In this document: in pieces, positions 31,533 through 41,932 of the stretch
Numbering within the stretch: position 1 is the stretch's first letter
How the letters are laid out: each line of letters starts with the position of its first letter
NCBI RefSeq assembly: GCF_947172395.1
Contig: NC_069093.1
Coordinates: 14,729,561-14,793,560 of the forward strand
DNA from: Bicyclus anynana
Taxonomy: Eukaryota; Arthropoda; Insecta; Lepidoptera; Nymphalidae
Direction of reading: 5' to 3'
DNA: 64,000 bases
Position numbers and translations under genes: made by a program
The notes under the pieces: model-generated
What the model was told of the DNA's origin: nothing
Databases searched by the model: none
Seen by the model: only the letters and a program-made list of their open reading frames with translations

Positions 31533-33489
31533 ATTGATTAATAAGCTTAGAAAGAGCTTTACCAAATGATGTGTGAATGGAGAATGATTAAACTGTGGTG
31601 ATAGATTTTTTTTGCAGAGTAAGACAAACAAATATAAATGAATTTTCTTTTGAATTTCTTCTGAAAACCATATCATTTACTTGGAATTTAAGGCTTCGTT
31701 TGAGACACTTGATATTTAATTTCTTATACCACTACCACGTTTTCGACATACCCATAACGACAGTTTGCATAGAACCGAACCGGAATGCAGCCGCACTGTG
31801 CAGTCTGGACCTTAACAAACAACACGGGTCCGTTTCCAGGAAACGCAAGCCTCTACCTACGGCGTCCTTTTATGACGTCACCGCGCTAGTCCCTTCGCCT
31901 TCCCTTAATTGAACGCTGTTCGAATGTTTAGCTTTAGTTATTCGATCTATTTAGATTGTGTTTTAACGATTACGACGCTTTTTGTTTTTAAACATTAACT
32001 CCCTAGTTAAAAATCGCTAAGGAATTTTTATTATTATGGTTTTTTAGCCGACAATGCTTTGGTTTCGTCTATTTTTTTGTCTTTATTTTAGTCATTACTC
32101 TTCCATAATGTCTACCATGGGTTACCTTGGCCCAAGGGACAACATTATTTATTCATGACTCTACTGTTCAAACTTTATGTAAGTGATATTTTTGGCGTCT
32201 CGAACAAAATTTTGAACGTAGCGAATCATGGTGAAATGCATCTCCTTGCAAGCCATTTTCCAGAGTTCAGAGCGTCTGATACTAAATATGCCCGGCAACG
32301 GTACCACTTGATTGTAATTATCTCTCTTTATCTATTCTGCATATAACAGCTCTAATGCTCTATATATCTCTATATATAGGTTAGTTTATTAAATAAAATT
32401 GATAAAAATAAACCTAAGATTTGTTTTTTAAAGAATTTATTTGAATGATAATCAAGTGGTACACTTATCGGACAATTTTCAGCTGGCATATTTCTTATGG
32501 GCACCGCTGCTATATTATGTTCCAACTTCCAATTAAATAATTAACAATTTAAATATTAAGATGTTATTATGTAGTTAATAAAATAGCATGTATAGCAATG
32601 TGATCGTCTCAATCACTTTCATTGTCAATCATCAATCAAATCTCCATCAGTTACACGTCGAGCTTAACGTCTATTTGATATTCTGCTTTTATCGTCATTT
32701 TTTGTCCTGCATTGCTCTTGTAATGTGATTATAATTTCCTTGCATCTGCTTTACGGTTCATTTTGTTTCCAGAAGTTTGTGCTTTATGTATCTGGACACA
32801 AAGTTCAGTTTTTGTTTGTCCATTGTTATTATAAACGTTGGCATCGGCTTCTATTAAGTGTGGACCGGTTGGGTCTAAAAGTATCGCAACAGCATAACTT
32901 TGCTTGACAGTGTAGTTGTACACAATTTTTAAAACTACTAGACCATCGTCATCGTCATAACATCATCAGCTAGCTAACTTTATTACATTTTCTGTCAACT
33001 GCTTTTATTTATTTACTGACAACTTAATTTATTGAAAAAAGATCAAAACACAAGGCATCTTTTATCCACGAAAGTAGTTTACCCAAGGGAATAAAAATAC
33101 TTCTTACATAAGAGCGAAGCCAGGCTGGAGTTGAGAAGTTGGTGTGTAAGAAACCATTAACATCTGAAATTGATTATTACAGAGTAAATATTATTATCTT
33201 AAGCCAACACGCATTAGCAGTCATTGCTTAGGGCGTCAATACCTTAATCCGGCACTGCGCATTTGTATTAGATCCTCTTTTTTAGGATGAGAGTTTGGCC
33301 ATGGACTGGTAAAATAGGGTGCTAATGATGAAAAAATCGCGACGCTGCGTTTGCAGTCCTTAAAAGGGAATGAATGCCCATCCCTGGCCTAGGCCTACCC
33401 TAACCACCCGGCAATTTACTTATATCTAAAAAACAGCTCCTTATTAATTTATAGATCATATTATCATTTCCATATACTTTTATTCGGGG
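31533..33489. other. Mostly AT-rich DNA, no gene seen
   Basis: A GC-richer stretch at 31,770-31,910 contains TTTTATGACGTCACCGCG, a CRE-like palindrome. Not coding as far as can be judged. Confidence 0.3.
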
Positions 33490-33700
33490 GTATACCTGGA
33501 TTCCCTCGGCCGACATTGTATGTGCCGGTGCATTTTGAAGGCTTTTTGGAGCTACCGTGCAGTCGTCTCGCCAGCGAGTCGTTTGACGCACTCGGTGAAG
33601 GAATGCCGCGGCTTTTTGCTCGGCTAGCTGCCTACGCGGCCGCTCCCCGACCCCCCGCACCCCACCGGCGCCTGCGCCGCCGCCGCTTGATGCCTGATAA
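33490..33700. promoter_or_regulatory. GC-rich island
   Basis: Isolated GC peak ending CTGCGCCGCCGCCGCTTGAT. It has open frames in several phases but no family resemblance. Possible conserved regulatory block. Confidence 0.2.
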
Positions 33701-33949
33701 CAGGATACGTTGCAAATATTTAATGTAACTTTATACTTTTATCGCGGCCTTTAAGTTCCTTGAAACCCGCGTCTCTTTCCTTTTAGATTGCTGTAGTGTG
33801 ATTTATATGTATAAGTTGCTAATTCCCTTGCTCACGAATTAACAGATTTAATTACTTCCTACGTTTTGTAGAAGGTTCTTTCTTACGAAACCAAACATTA
33901 AGAATATTGGAAAATTTTACGTAGTCGCAGCTCAACTGCTGAACAAATC

Positions 33950-34062
33950 TGAAATGTGGCACTGAGATAGATTATACTCTGCTATGGCGTATAGCATGGT
34001 TTTTTCTCGATATTTTCATAGAAACAGGATCTACGCAGGTAAAACTGTGGGGCACAGGTAGT
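33950..34062 (+). repeat. Helitron-like family A, degraded
   Basis: TATTTTCATAGAAACAGGAT then CTACGCAGGTAAAACTGTGG and CAGGTAGT correspond to the CGCGCGG end of the family. Confidence 0.4.
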
Positions 34063-35054
34063 TCAATATAAAATGATACCTGACTGAGTGGGACTGACTG
34101 GCGTTACAACGCTTTGCTTACAAGAAGTACCTACTCGTAGCAGTTCGAGAGCACTTTTACTCAATAACTTAGTAATAACTTGAAAATTAACTTGATATTT
34201 TAATTTTTTATTGAATTTTAAATTAACTTGAATTAATTCGAATTGAATATTAAAGCGCGGACAAAGTGGTAAACGACATTTTATGTTATGTACAAACCAG
34301 TGGGGAAGGATGTTAATCAGACAAAGGAAATTCATACAACGTGATACAAACTCCGGTTTCTCATATATCCATACGTATTTATATTCATTACAGCAATGGT
34401 TAAGTATGGATATTTAAAAAGGTAACCCGACGGGAATCGGTTTGCTTGGACTCTTCACCGCTGGTACAAACAGAGAAATGCGAATTTAAAAAATATCATG
34501 TTTTTAAAACATTGTTTAACGTATCTAGTCATTATCGCCGATAAAATAGGTAAGACCAAAGAGCTATCTAATTCCAGTGGCACAAACTCGGGTAAAGGCG
34601 TACGACACTTTAGATTCAGGGTAAACTCTTTAGTTCGCAATGTAACACGCCATTTGTATAGCCTTGTTTAAGATTTCTATGGCTCCAGTACAAACAATAA
34701 GATACTAATGCAGCACGGCAACGCCGCTGAGTCCTGCCGTGGACAGCTCGGCAAACAACGCGATGATCTGCCATTAGCTGATTATCACGCTTATCTCGCT
34801 TGTTTAATGTTTATTTTGCTCACTGCTTCCGTAGGATTCGCGATGTTCTGTTGTTTATACAGTGTGATTGTTTACCTCAATAGCGTAGTTGAACAAACTG
34901 AAGTTTAAAACTAAACCTTTACGACAAATACTCTTTGGATGCATGACATGTCGCATTCTGAAGCTGTCAGCGTCATAAATGTTTACCTGTTAATTATTTT
35001 ATATTTGCTATCTATTACAGATTAATAATTAAATGTTTATTTCTTTGTCCGCAG
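34063..35054. other. No confirmed gene
   Basis: A GC-richer stretch at 34,708-34,830 encodes a 66-codon frame with a hydrophobic segment. It lacks splice or homology support. Confidence 0.3.
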
Positions 35055-35100
35055 GATGTTATACTCCTCATATACGGCACCGTTCAGCTGAAGTTTAAAG
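35055..35100 (+). CDS. Possible internal coding exon of a host membrane protein
   Basis: 46 nt lie between a good acceptor (TTTCTTTGTCCGCAG) and a GTAATT donor. Only one phase is open and reads DVILLIYGTVQLKFK; the other two contain stops. The hydrophobic start followed by a basic end suits the edge of a transmembrane helix. No neighbouring exon could be joined, and the family is not recognised. The frame is too short to exclude chance. Confidence 0.3.
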
Positions 35101-36877
35101 GTAATTTTATTTTTTCATCAACATTTACAAAATAGCAATCATTGTCACAGAAATTTTACAGCAACAAAAAATTATACTGCTATTATAGTGACGTAGTTCA
35201 CATTCGTTAAAACAATTATATTAACGACTAAATCCGCTTTTACGACCAGTTTTCTGTTACCAATAACGCTGACTTAAATGCTGTTTTTTGTGCGCCCTTA
35301 ATTGACTGCGAAATTGTTATATTTTTTCAACCGAAAAAACACGCGAAAGTTCCAATGAATTGTAGCAAACTCTGTGTTAATACTTGAAGTTTATTATTAT
35401 TATTAAAGTATTTTTATCTCGTACACAAATTAGCTTTTGAATTTAAAACAATAAATTCTGAGCATTTTTCTTGACTTGACTCGAAGATGGTCTTCGTGAG
35501 ATAATTCTAAAATATTGTATACGAATGTCTACTAGACAATATCATTTAATATAAATAGTTGTCAACATTTGCGCTAATATTTTCATCCTATTTAAAAATG
35601 TGGTTTCAATTTCACTCCGCCGTCGGGTCTGTACAATTTTGATTTCAATTTAGCTTTATATAATTTAATTTCCCTTTAAAATCTCCCTAGCGAAAACCAA
35701 AACTACCGATCTCATAATCCCATTACTTCTACGCGTTTACTCTCAAAAGAGGCAACAGTAAAACGTATAATCCCGCGTCACGGGAGGAAAAAAAAAACGA
35801 GCGAATTTTTATATTAAACCAGCTCTCGTAAGCTGCATTCACCTGAGGAGGCTCTAGACGGCAAATTAAGTGACATTAGAGGCATAATGCCGGTCGAGGG
35901 AGACGTGAAAGCCGAGTGCTGAGGGACAATCACCGCGGAATGCGCGGCGCGGTTTTCGCGAGCGAGCTAATTTCGCCTCTATTTCAACCCAAAACCGCTT
36001 AATATCCACTGAAAAATAACGTTTCGGCAGTGAGCACTTCAGGGTCCCGCGTACGAGTCGGCGACGCAACGGTAGTCGCAGTAGTGCGTGGTTGGCCCCA
36101 GTCCGTATAGTCGTAGAATCTGGTATGAATATCGCTAAGAAATGAGGCTTTAGTCGAAAAGCTCTTTGTTGAGCTACAAGCGCGGTTAACTTATACAAAA
36201 TGTTGTGTGAACTTGTTTTTTCATGAAACTAGCCCGATTCAAACATTTTCTTTCACTGAAGCAAGTTCAGTTTTTTTTTCATTTCCTTCACGGAATAAGC
36301 TTCTTAATATGGATCACATTTTCTTCTCTTGCATACGTAGACTGTAATAAAATATTGAGGCAACATTATTTTTGGCAAGTCTTAGATATATTTTATATTC
36401 AATTTTCTAAATTGCGGATACCCCATTTGTTTCTGAAAATATTGTCTTCGTTCCAGAGGCCTGAATCTGATAATTTATTTTTAAATTGAAAATTTTGAGC
36501 AACATTTTGCACAATTACAGCTAGCGTGCGAGCAGCTGCGTTTCCTGGAGAAATTTCTTGTTATCTAATTTTCTTTTCATTTCTTTTCGATTTATTTTTT
36601 GCGAGATCTTCCTTTCAGCGTCTGGCGGTTGTGGTGAATCTTATTTTATCATTTAAGTTGTACTTAAGTATCCATTACTTGATTTATATTAAGTTTCGTA
36701 AATTACCCTATTTATAAATGTTTCTTGTTTGTATTTTGCCTGTTTTGCTGTCTGTTTGACTACAACACTGTACCTTTTATTTTCTTATTTTACCATTGCG
36801 GTCATACATTAATTTAGTTAATTACGTTTTTTGAAAGTAATTTGTATGTCCGTAATAAATAATGTACTCAGTTTTAA
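35101..36877. other. No gene seen; GC-rich island at 35,860-36,190
   Basis: The first and last parts are AT-rich. The island contains CACCGCGGAATGCGCGGCGC and GCGTACGAGTCGGCGACGCA, with a 110-codon minus-strand frame that looks compositional. It resembles the other GC islands but has few CTTTG motifs. Confidence 0.3.
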
Positions 36878-36891
36878 TTTGCTTCTTCTCT
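36878..36891. repeat. Target-site duplication of the R1-like element (3' side)
   Basis: TTTGCTTCTTCTCT, exact match to 41,919-41,932, directly followed by the element's poly(T)/poly(A) tract. Confidence 0.85.
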
Positions 36892-37054
36892 TTTTTTTTT
36901 TTTTTTTTTTTTCTTAGCGGGAAGGAAAAAAATCCCTACGGACTTCTGCCGTCAGGCAGGGCATGTCCGACTCGCACGGACTAAAAATAACCCCCCACAA
37001 CTCCTGGGTCAGCACGGAACCGCGTAGCATTACTTCGTGCTGACCGATTAGTTA
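36892..37054 (-). other. 3' UTR and poly(A) of the R1-like element
   Basis: On the minus strand the region after the ORF2 stop ends in about 21 A residues at the duplication. It contains GGGGGGTTATTTTTAGTCCG and GTCGGACATGCCCTGCCTGA. Expected to be recognised by the element's RT. Confidence 0.7.
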
Positions 37055-40000
37055 TCATTCCTCGCATCCCTTTTTCTCTTGTCTTTCTCTCGTTTCCCTC
37101 CGAACCATTATTGTTCGGAGCGTGTTAGCGCATTTGTGCCACTCGTTTTCGCTCTCCAACATGCGAGCAACAAGAGTTTGCGCATTAAACTCCCCTGTTT
37201 CCTGTGCTTCTGCTGTCACGTCTGCACATCCCGGGCATTCAAAGAGAGCATGCCTCGGATTGTCCTCTTCTCCGCAGAAGAAACATTTTTCATGTGGCGC
37301 CTTACCAATAGCGAAGAGGTAGGTATTAAACACCCCGTGTCCACTGAGAGCTTGTGTAAGCCAGCGGTCTACCTCCCCATGCTTCCTATGTAGCCAGGCC
37401 TTTAAATCAGGGATTAATTCGCGGGTCCAGCTTCCCTTCCCTGCACCCGACCATTCTCTCTCCCACTCCTTCAAGGTGTTCTCACGTGTTTCATTGGGAT
37501 TTTGATCTCTCTTTTCGAACAATAGGGCCCGTTCTTTTACTAGCTTATCTATCGGGATCAGTCCTGCTATGACCAGCACTGCTTCTGTGGAGACTGTCCG
37601 GTAGGCACCGCATACTCCTATCGCAAGGCGTCTTTGTACCGTCTCTAGTTTTTTACGGTACAGTTCCACATTCATGGCCTTCTTGAACAGAGGTGCCCCG
37701 TAAAGTATAGTAGAGTGGGCAACCGACGCTAAAATTCTTCTTCTGCTCGCTCGGGGACCGCCTCTTGTCGGCATCAGCCTGCATAGTGCCTCGGTCAATT
37801 TTTGTGCCTTCTGAGCTACCTCCTCAATGTGAGTCTTGAAGCTTATGTTTTTGTCAAGCCACACTCCCAAATACTTAACATGGTCTTTAGGTGTCACTGC
37901 AGTACCCTGAATTGAGAAATTAATGGGTTGCAGTTTTCGCCTTCCGCTAAATACGACTGCCTCCGTTTTCTCGGGTGCCAGAGCTAGCTGTTTCTTTTGC
38001 ATCCATGCATTAACTCGTTCAAGCGCTTTGTTTGCCCGAGACATGAGGCTTATTTCTGTTTTGGCCACCACCACAATGGCAAGGTCGTCCGCGAAGCCTA
38101 ACACTTGCACCCCTTCTTCTTGTTCTAGCGTGAAAACACCGTCATACAGAATATTCCATAAGGTTGGACCTAATATTGACCCTTGTGGAACCCCGCTACT
38201 GACAGTTATTACTTCTGTCACTCCTTTGTTGTCTCTGACGATTATACTTCTGTCCTCTAGATAGCTACTTAAGAGGTTTTGTAAGTAGCCCGGTAGACCT
38301 CTTTTTCTTATTTCTAACAGAATTTCCTTCCAAGGAGCAGAGTTAAACGCATTTTTGACGTCGAGACATATTAGGGCACAAAGCCTTCTAGTCCTGCGTG
38401 AGCCCTGTCTCGCCACTACAGCGGTTTCCACTACCCTTTTGATGGCCATTAGTGTAGATCGGCCTTGCCGGAAGCCGTACTGGTGCTCTGAGAGACCTCC
38501 ATGTTCTGGTAGGAGCTTGTCTATTCTATTCACTAGAAGTCTCTCCATCAGCTTGCCGTAACAATCGAGCAAGCAGACCGGTCTATAGCCAGATGGGTCA
38601 TCTTTGGGCTTATTGGCATTCCTAAGCAGGATCAAATTGGCCGTCTTCCAGACTGCCGGAAAAACTCCAGATTTGAACGCCGCATCCATGATCTGTCTTA
38701 TTTTTTCTGGTATAGCTTGCACGGCCAATTTAACTATCTCTGGATACAGAAAATCCGGTCCGGGCGCTTTTTTAGGTTTTAAGTTTTCCGCCGCCGTTTT
38801 CAGCTCGTCCTCTGTTACATCCACGGGTTGAGACTCATCAGCTATGATTCGCCCAAAGGTTTTGTGTGCTGGAAACAGGACCGCCGCCACGGATTTTATT
38901 AATTCCATTTCTAAACCGGGTGGGCGTGGCCGCATCTTTTTGGTGACGATTTTATACCCTAGTCCCCACGTGTCTTTATCCACCTCGTCGCAAAGCTTTT
39001 TCCACTCTTCCGTCTTTGACTTCATTATTGCTATTTGCAATGCTATTTTGGCAGACTTATATTCTTCTCTCTTTTTCTGAATACCTTGATCCGCAGCACC
39101 ATCAATATTTATAGGTCCCCTTTTGTTTTTCCGCCTCTCACGCGTATATTTTCTACGGCAGCTAGTGCAGTACTTTCTTTTTTCTCCTATTTCCCTATTC
39201 CACCAGTAAACAGGTGCTTTACGAGGAAGGCCTTTTTTTGGCATCGCTTTGTCACAGGCCCTCGTAGTCAAGGCAACTAGTTCCTCCGGTGTGCTAATTT
39301 CATTTTCATCTTTTTTTAGTATCTCTACCATCTTTTCCTGGTCGATTTCGTTTAGCTTCCACCCCATTTGTGACTGCGTTAGCAGTACATCCTTGTTTTG
39401 GGATACCTGAAACTTTATATAGCAGTGTCCACTTAAACTATCTTCGTCCAAGACTTGCCATTCCACAATTTGCTGTGCCAGACCAAAGCTTGCGAATGTG
39501 ATATCTGGAGTAGAATTCTTCGGACCTCTTTGAAATGTCGGTCTATCCCCTGCGTTGACTATGACCATGTCCTTACTTGCAAGTAATTCCATTATATGGC
39601 GCCCTCTGGCATTTTCAGACTTCTTAGACCACACTTTTGAGGCTGCGTTGAAGTCTCCAGCTACTATAATTTCCCCACGTTGTGTTTGTATGCTGTCAAA
39701 AAGGTCATTTGTATCCTGCTCAAATTCTTCGAAGCTATAGTTTGGGGAGAAGTAGCAGCTATACAATGTAAGACCAGATATAGCCACCGCGATGAAGCCG
39801 TTTCCCCGGTGCACTACTTTAGCCTGCATCTCTCTATTGTAAACTATGTAAGTTGCGTCACCCCTCCTATCTGTAATCCATTCACGGTTCTCCGCTATCT
39901 TTTTATTTGGTTCCGCTACTATAGCTACATCTATGTTGTGATTTCTCGCAGTTACTTCGAGCAGGTCGTGGGCAGCTCGCGTTCTGTCCAAATTTATTTG

Positions 40001-40060
40001 TAGGACTTTAAGATGCGAGTTTGTCAGTCCATTTCCTGCTCTCCTGGCTCGTTTTTTGAC
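37055..40060 (-). CDS. R1-like ORF2: endonuclease-reverse transcriptase, no usable ATG
   Basis: The ORF2 frame is open from 40,060; numbering here starts at a TTG codon (39,991) giving 978 residues. The N-terminus is SHLKVLQINLDRTRA, the start expected of an R1-type APE endonuclease, and it lies upstream of that TTG. The first ATG is residue 55, past the catalytic AEPNK (E27), so AUG initiation would delete the active site. VAGDFNAASK follows. The usual SDH motif reads SGH (187-189), keeping the histidine. RT motifs: PKKAPGPDFLYPEI, GYRPVCLLDCYGKL, LICLDVKNAFNSA, GVPQGSILGP and catalytic FADD (633-636). The C-terminal zinc finger is CFFCGEEDNPRHALFECPGC. ORF2 lies in the -1 frame of ORF1 and overlaps it by 37 nt, so it is probably made by -1 frameshifting or by reinitiation. 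Confidence 0.9.
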   Translation of the reverse strand, partial: VKKRARRAGNGLTNSHLKVLQINLDRTRAAHDLLEVTARNHNIDVAIVAEPNKKIAENREWITDRRGDATYIVYNREMQAKVVHRGNGFIAVAISGLTLYSCYFSPNYSFEEFEQDTNDLFDSIQTQRGEIIVAGDFNAASKVWSKKSENARGRHIMELLASKDMVIVNAGDRPTFQRGPKNSTPDITFASFGLAQQIVEWQVLDEDSLSGHCYIKFQVSQNKDVLLTQSQMGWKLNEIDQEKMVEILKKDENEISTPEELVALTTRACDKAMPKKGLPRKAPVYWWNREIGEKRKYCTSCRRKYTRERRKNKRGPINIDGAADQGIQKKREEYKSAKIALQIAIMKSKTEEWKKLCDEVDKDTWGLGYKIVTKKMRPRPPGLEMELIKSVAAVLFPAHKTFGRIIADESQPVDVTEDELKTAAENLKPKKAPGPDFLYPEIVKLAVQAIPEKIRQIMDAAFKSGVFPAVWKTANLILLRNANKPKDDPSGYRPVCLLDCYGKLMERLLVNRIDKLLPEHGGLSEHQYGFRQGRSTLMAIKRVVETAVVARQGSRRTRRLCALICLDVKNAFNSAPWKEILLEIRKRGLPGYLQNLLSSYLEDRSIIVRDNKGVTEVITVSSGVPQGSILGPTLWNILYDGVFTLEQEEGVQVLGFADDLAIVVVAKTEISLMSRANKALERVNAWMQKKQLALAPEKTEAVVFSGRRKLQPINFSIQGTAVTPKDHVKYLGVWLDKNISFKTHIEEVAQKAQKLTEALCRLMPTRGGPRASRRRILASVAHSTILYGAPLFKKAMNVELYRKKLETVQRRLAIGVCGAYRTVSTEAVLVIAGLIPIDKLVKERALLFEKRDQNPNETRENTLKEWEREWSGAGKGSWTRELIPDLKAWLHRKHGEVDRWLTQALSGHGVFNTYLFAIGKAPHEKCFFCGEEDNPRHALFECPGCADVTAEAQETGEFNAQTLVARMLESENEWHKCANTLRTIMVRRETRERQEKKGCEE
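40024..40060 (-). promoter_or_regulatory. ORF1/ORF2 overlap with A AAA AAC slippery heptamer
   Basis: Minus-strand codons run TCA AAA AAC GAG in ORF1, so A-AAA-AAC (40,057-40,051) is in the correct phase for -1 slippage. After a -1 shift the next codon is CGA, which is in the ORF2 frame. The ORF2 frame opens at 40,060 after a TAA, and ORF1 stops 24 nt after the heptamer. A AAA AAC is an established retroviral-type slip sequence. No obvious downstream hairpin was recognised by eye. Confidence 0.6.
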
Positions 40061-41676
40061 TTAGATAACCTACCGGGCACTTTCATTCTCCAGGATGGAC
40101 AGCTCTTGGAACCCATTCGGTGACTGGTATTGACCTGGCCTCTGTCTTTGCAGATAGCACATGTGGTATCTTTGTCGCATTCTTTGGATTTATGACCTTC
40201 GTTTCCGCAGTTATAACATTTTTTGCTACGGTCATGTCCCGGGCACCCAATTGAAATGTGTCCATACTCCAAACATCTGTAGCATCTTTTTATTCCTTCA
40301 ATAAGCCCTATTGAGACTCTCAGCCAACCTACTTTTATTTTCTTCTCTCTTACAAGTTTTTGGGCATCACTTTTTGCCATCTCTACTATTGCTGTCTTGT
40401 TGCCATAGTTGTTCTGCCAAAAGCTCTTAATGCGAAACTCCTTCACAATTTGTTTAAGGGATTTTTCTATATCCTGTCTTTCGGTCGTAACGTCTAGTCT
40501 TTTTATTATGACCTCAGCAGACTCTTTTAGGGTTCGCAAAGTTAAGTTTGGGCAGCATCCTTCTACTTTCTCCTTTATTTTTGAGGCACCCCCTACCTGT
40601 CCTTTTTCAAGTTCAAGAAGTATGTCCCCTCGTCTTGTCTTTCTTACTTTCGAGAAAACTACTTCTTCACTTGCTAGTCCTGATTTTATTTCTTTTAATA
40701 CACTAGCATACTCTCGGTCCTTCACCTCTATTAGCAGCGCCTCCGGCTTCTCCATCTGAGACCTTACATTTCTCTTGTTTTTGTTGCGGTTTTCATTCGG
40801 TGCCCGCACTTCTTCTGCTTTCTGCTTCGGTTCTGTCGGAATATTTTCCTTTAATAATTCATTTACTGGTACTGGTTGTGTAGATCCTTTCGTGTTTTGT
40901 TTATTTTTTCTTATCTCAACTTTCTCTATATGAAGCTTCCGCTTGCTTTTTTTCTTTTTAACTTTCTTCCATTCAGTTTCCGTGCCAAGATCATCATCAT
41001 CCCATTCCAACCCTTCCATCTCCCCACCAGTCGATGTGTTTGTTCCTTTATGTTCTATGCCGACTGCTTTTTTTGGCCTTTTTGGGGTTCTTTCAGGCTC
41101 TTCCTCCTTTTTTGCTGCGATCATTCTTCGCACATCCATTACCCGGCCACATGTTTTCTGTAAATCTCGAAGTCTAGTTTTCACCTCATTGGCCGTATGT
41201 TTATAGGGTCCTTGCTTTTCAACCATTGTATTTAATAGTATTATACTATTATATAGTCCGTTAAGAAGCCTCTCTTCCTTCCCTTCTAACGTTTCAGTCT
41301 CTATAGTCGGCGATGATTTTTTCCGCTTCCAGTCTCCTCTATTCGGTGGCGTACCCGCCATTGGCGAGAAGAATGTCAGCGGGCTCGTATAGGATGTCTG
41401 TTTGCACTGTACGTTCCCTTCATCCCCCGTCGATATTCCATCTTCTGTTTCTGTTTCCGTCCGTGTTTGTGTCGTCTTCTTCTTAGGTGGCGTGCGTTGT
41501 AGCAGGCCAGACCTTGCAAATGGTGTGTTACACTTTAGCAAAACGTTGCCCCCCCCAGAATACGAGGGGCAGCCCCTATCATCGGCCGAAGCCTCCAGGG
41601 GGCGGGATTCTCCGACGCGAGAATGCTCAGCGCCGGTACCCGCCTGGGGTATGTGTTTTTTTGGTTGTGCTTCCAT
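40024..41676 (-). CDS. R1-like ORF1: gag-like nucleic-acid-binding protein
   Basis: The 550-aa protein is rich in charged residues (KKKSKRKLH, basic stretches) in its first two thirds. Near its end it has three zinc knuckles: CYRCLEYGHISIGC, CYNCGNEGHKSKEC, and CAICKDRGQVNTSH continuing to a final Cys. This is the arrangement of R1/TRAS/SART ORF1 proteins, which package the element RNA and guide it to DNA. A predicted structured region (about 330-440) precedes the knuckles, as in the family. The start is the first ATG after the leader (41,676, MEAQPKK). The stop TGA is at 40,024-40,026. The last 12 codons overlap the opening of ORF2 and include the A AAA AAC heptamer. Confidence 0.85.
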   Translation of the reverse strand: MEAQPKKHIPQAGTGAEHSRVGESRPLEASADDRGCPSYSGGGNVLLKCNTPFARSGLLQRTPPKKKTTQTRTETETEDGISTGDEGNVQCKQTSYTSPLTFFSPMAGTPPNRGDWKRKKSSPTIETETLEGKEERLLNGLYNSIILLNTMVEKQGPYKHTANEVKTRLRDLQKTCGRVMDVRRMIAAKKEEEPERTPKRPKKAVGIEHKGTNTSTGGEMEGLEWDDDDLGTETEWKKVKKKKSKRKLHIEKVEIRKNKQNTKGSTQPVPVNELLKENIPTEPKQKAEEVRAPNENRNKNKRNVRSQMEKPEALLIEVKDREYASVLKEIKSGLASEEVVFSKVRKTRRGDILLELEKGQVGGASKIKEKVEGCCPNLTLRTLKESAEVIIKRLDVTTERQDIEKSLKQIVKEFRIKSFWQNNYGNKTAIVEMAKSDAQKLVREKKIKVGWLRVSIGLIEGIKRCYRCLEYGHISIGCPGHDRSKKCYNCGNEGHKSKECDKDTTCAICKDRGQVNTSHRMGSKSCPSWRMKVPGRLSKSKNEPGEQEMD

Positions 41677-41918
41677 GCTTAATACATTTATTCTCCTTTA
41701 CGTCTTCCGAAGAAAAACAGCCGCCCAATATGGGACAGACGCTGACCAGGCAGCCGCTCGCTCCGAGTACAGACGCTGCCTGGATTTGTGTTGCGTGCTT
41801 TTGGTCCGCGCCGGGTATTTTATTTCCCCGGTACCCGCCAGATAAATCTGGTGAGGGAACCCCCTATCCGCCACCCGGGGACGCGCCCGATGGAAGAGCA
41901 GCCAACTCCACACGGGAG
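41677..41918 (-). other. 5' leader of the R1-like element
   Basis: GC-rich leader with CACCCGGGGACGCGCCC-type sequence near the element's 5' end on the plus strand. It would hold the internal promoter. The plus-strand frames across it (41,402-41,960) are antisense shadows. Confidence 0.6.
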
Positions 41919-41932
41919 TTTGCTTCTTCTCT
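41919..41932. repeat. Target-site duplication of the R1-like element (5' side)
   Basis: TTTGCTTCTTCTCT, exact match to 36,878-36,891. Confidence 0.85.

Larger units (their letters stand above)
36878..41932 (-). mobile_element. Complete R1-clade non-LTR retrotransposon with 14-bp target duplication
   Basis: The element spans 36,892-41,918 on the minus strand and is bracketed by identical TTTGCTTCTTCTCT at 36,878-36,891 and 41,919-41,932. From its 5' end: a 242-bp leader, ORF1 (40,024-41,676), ORF2 (37,055-40,060), a 163-bp 3' part, and poly(A), seen as the T run from 36,892. ORF1 has three CCHC-type knuckles. ORF2 has EN, RT and a C-terminal CCHC, the R1/TRAS layout. Both frames are open. A 14-bp duplication is the size made by R1 itself in rDNA, but this target is not rDNA. 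Confidence 0.9.

Noticed and set aside
34708..34908. 66-codon frame with a transmembrane-like segment
   Set aside because: Tempting because it is near the 35,055 exon candidate, but there is no homology, no signal peptide and no donor at its end.
36891..36912. T run as a transcription terminator
   Set aside because: It is the complement of the poly(A) tail of the minus-strand R1-like element, bordered by its target duplication.
37079..41206. Plus-strand frames of 60-116 codons within the R1-like element
   Set aside because: Antisense shadows of ORF1 and ORF2.
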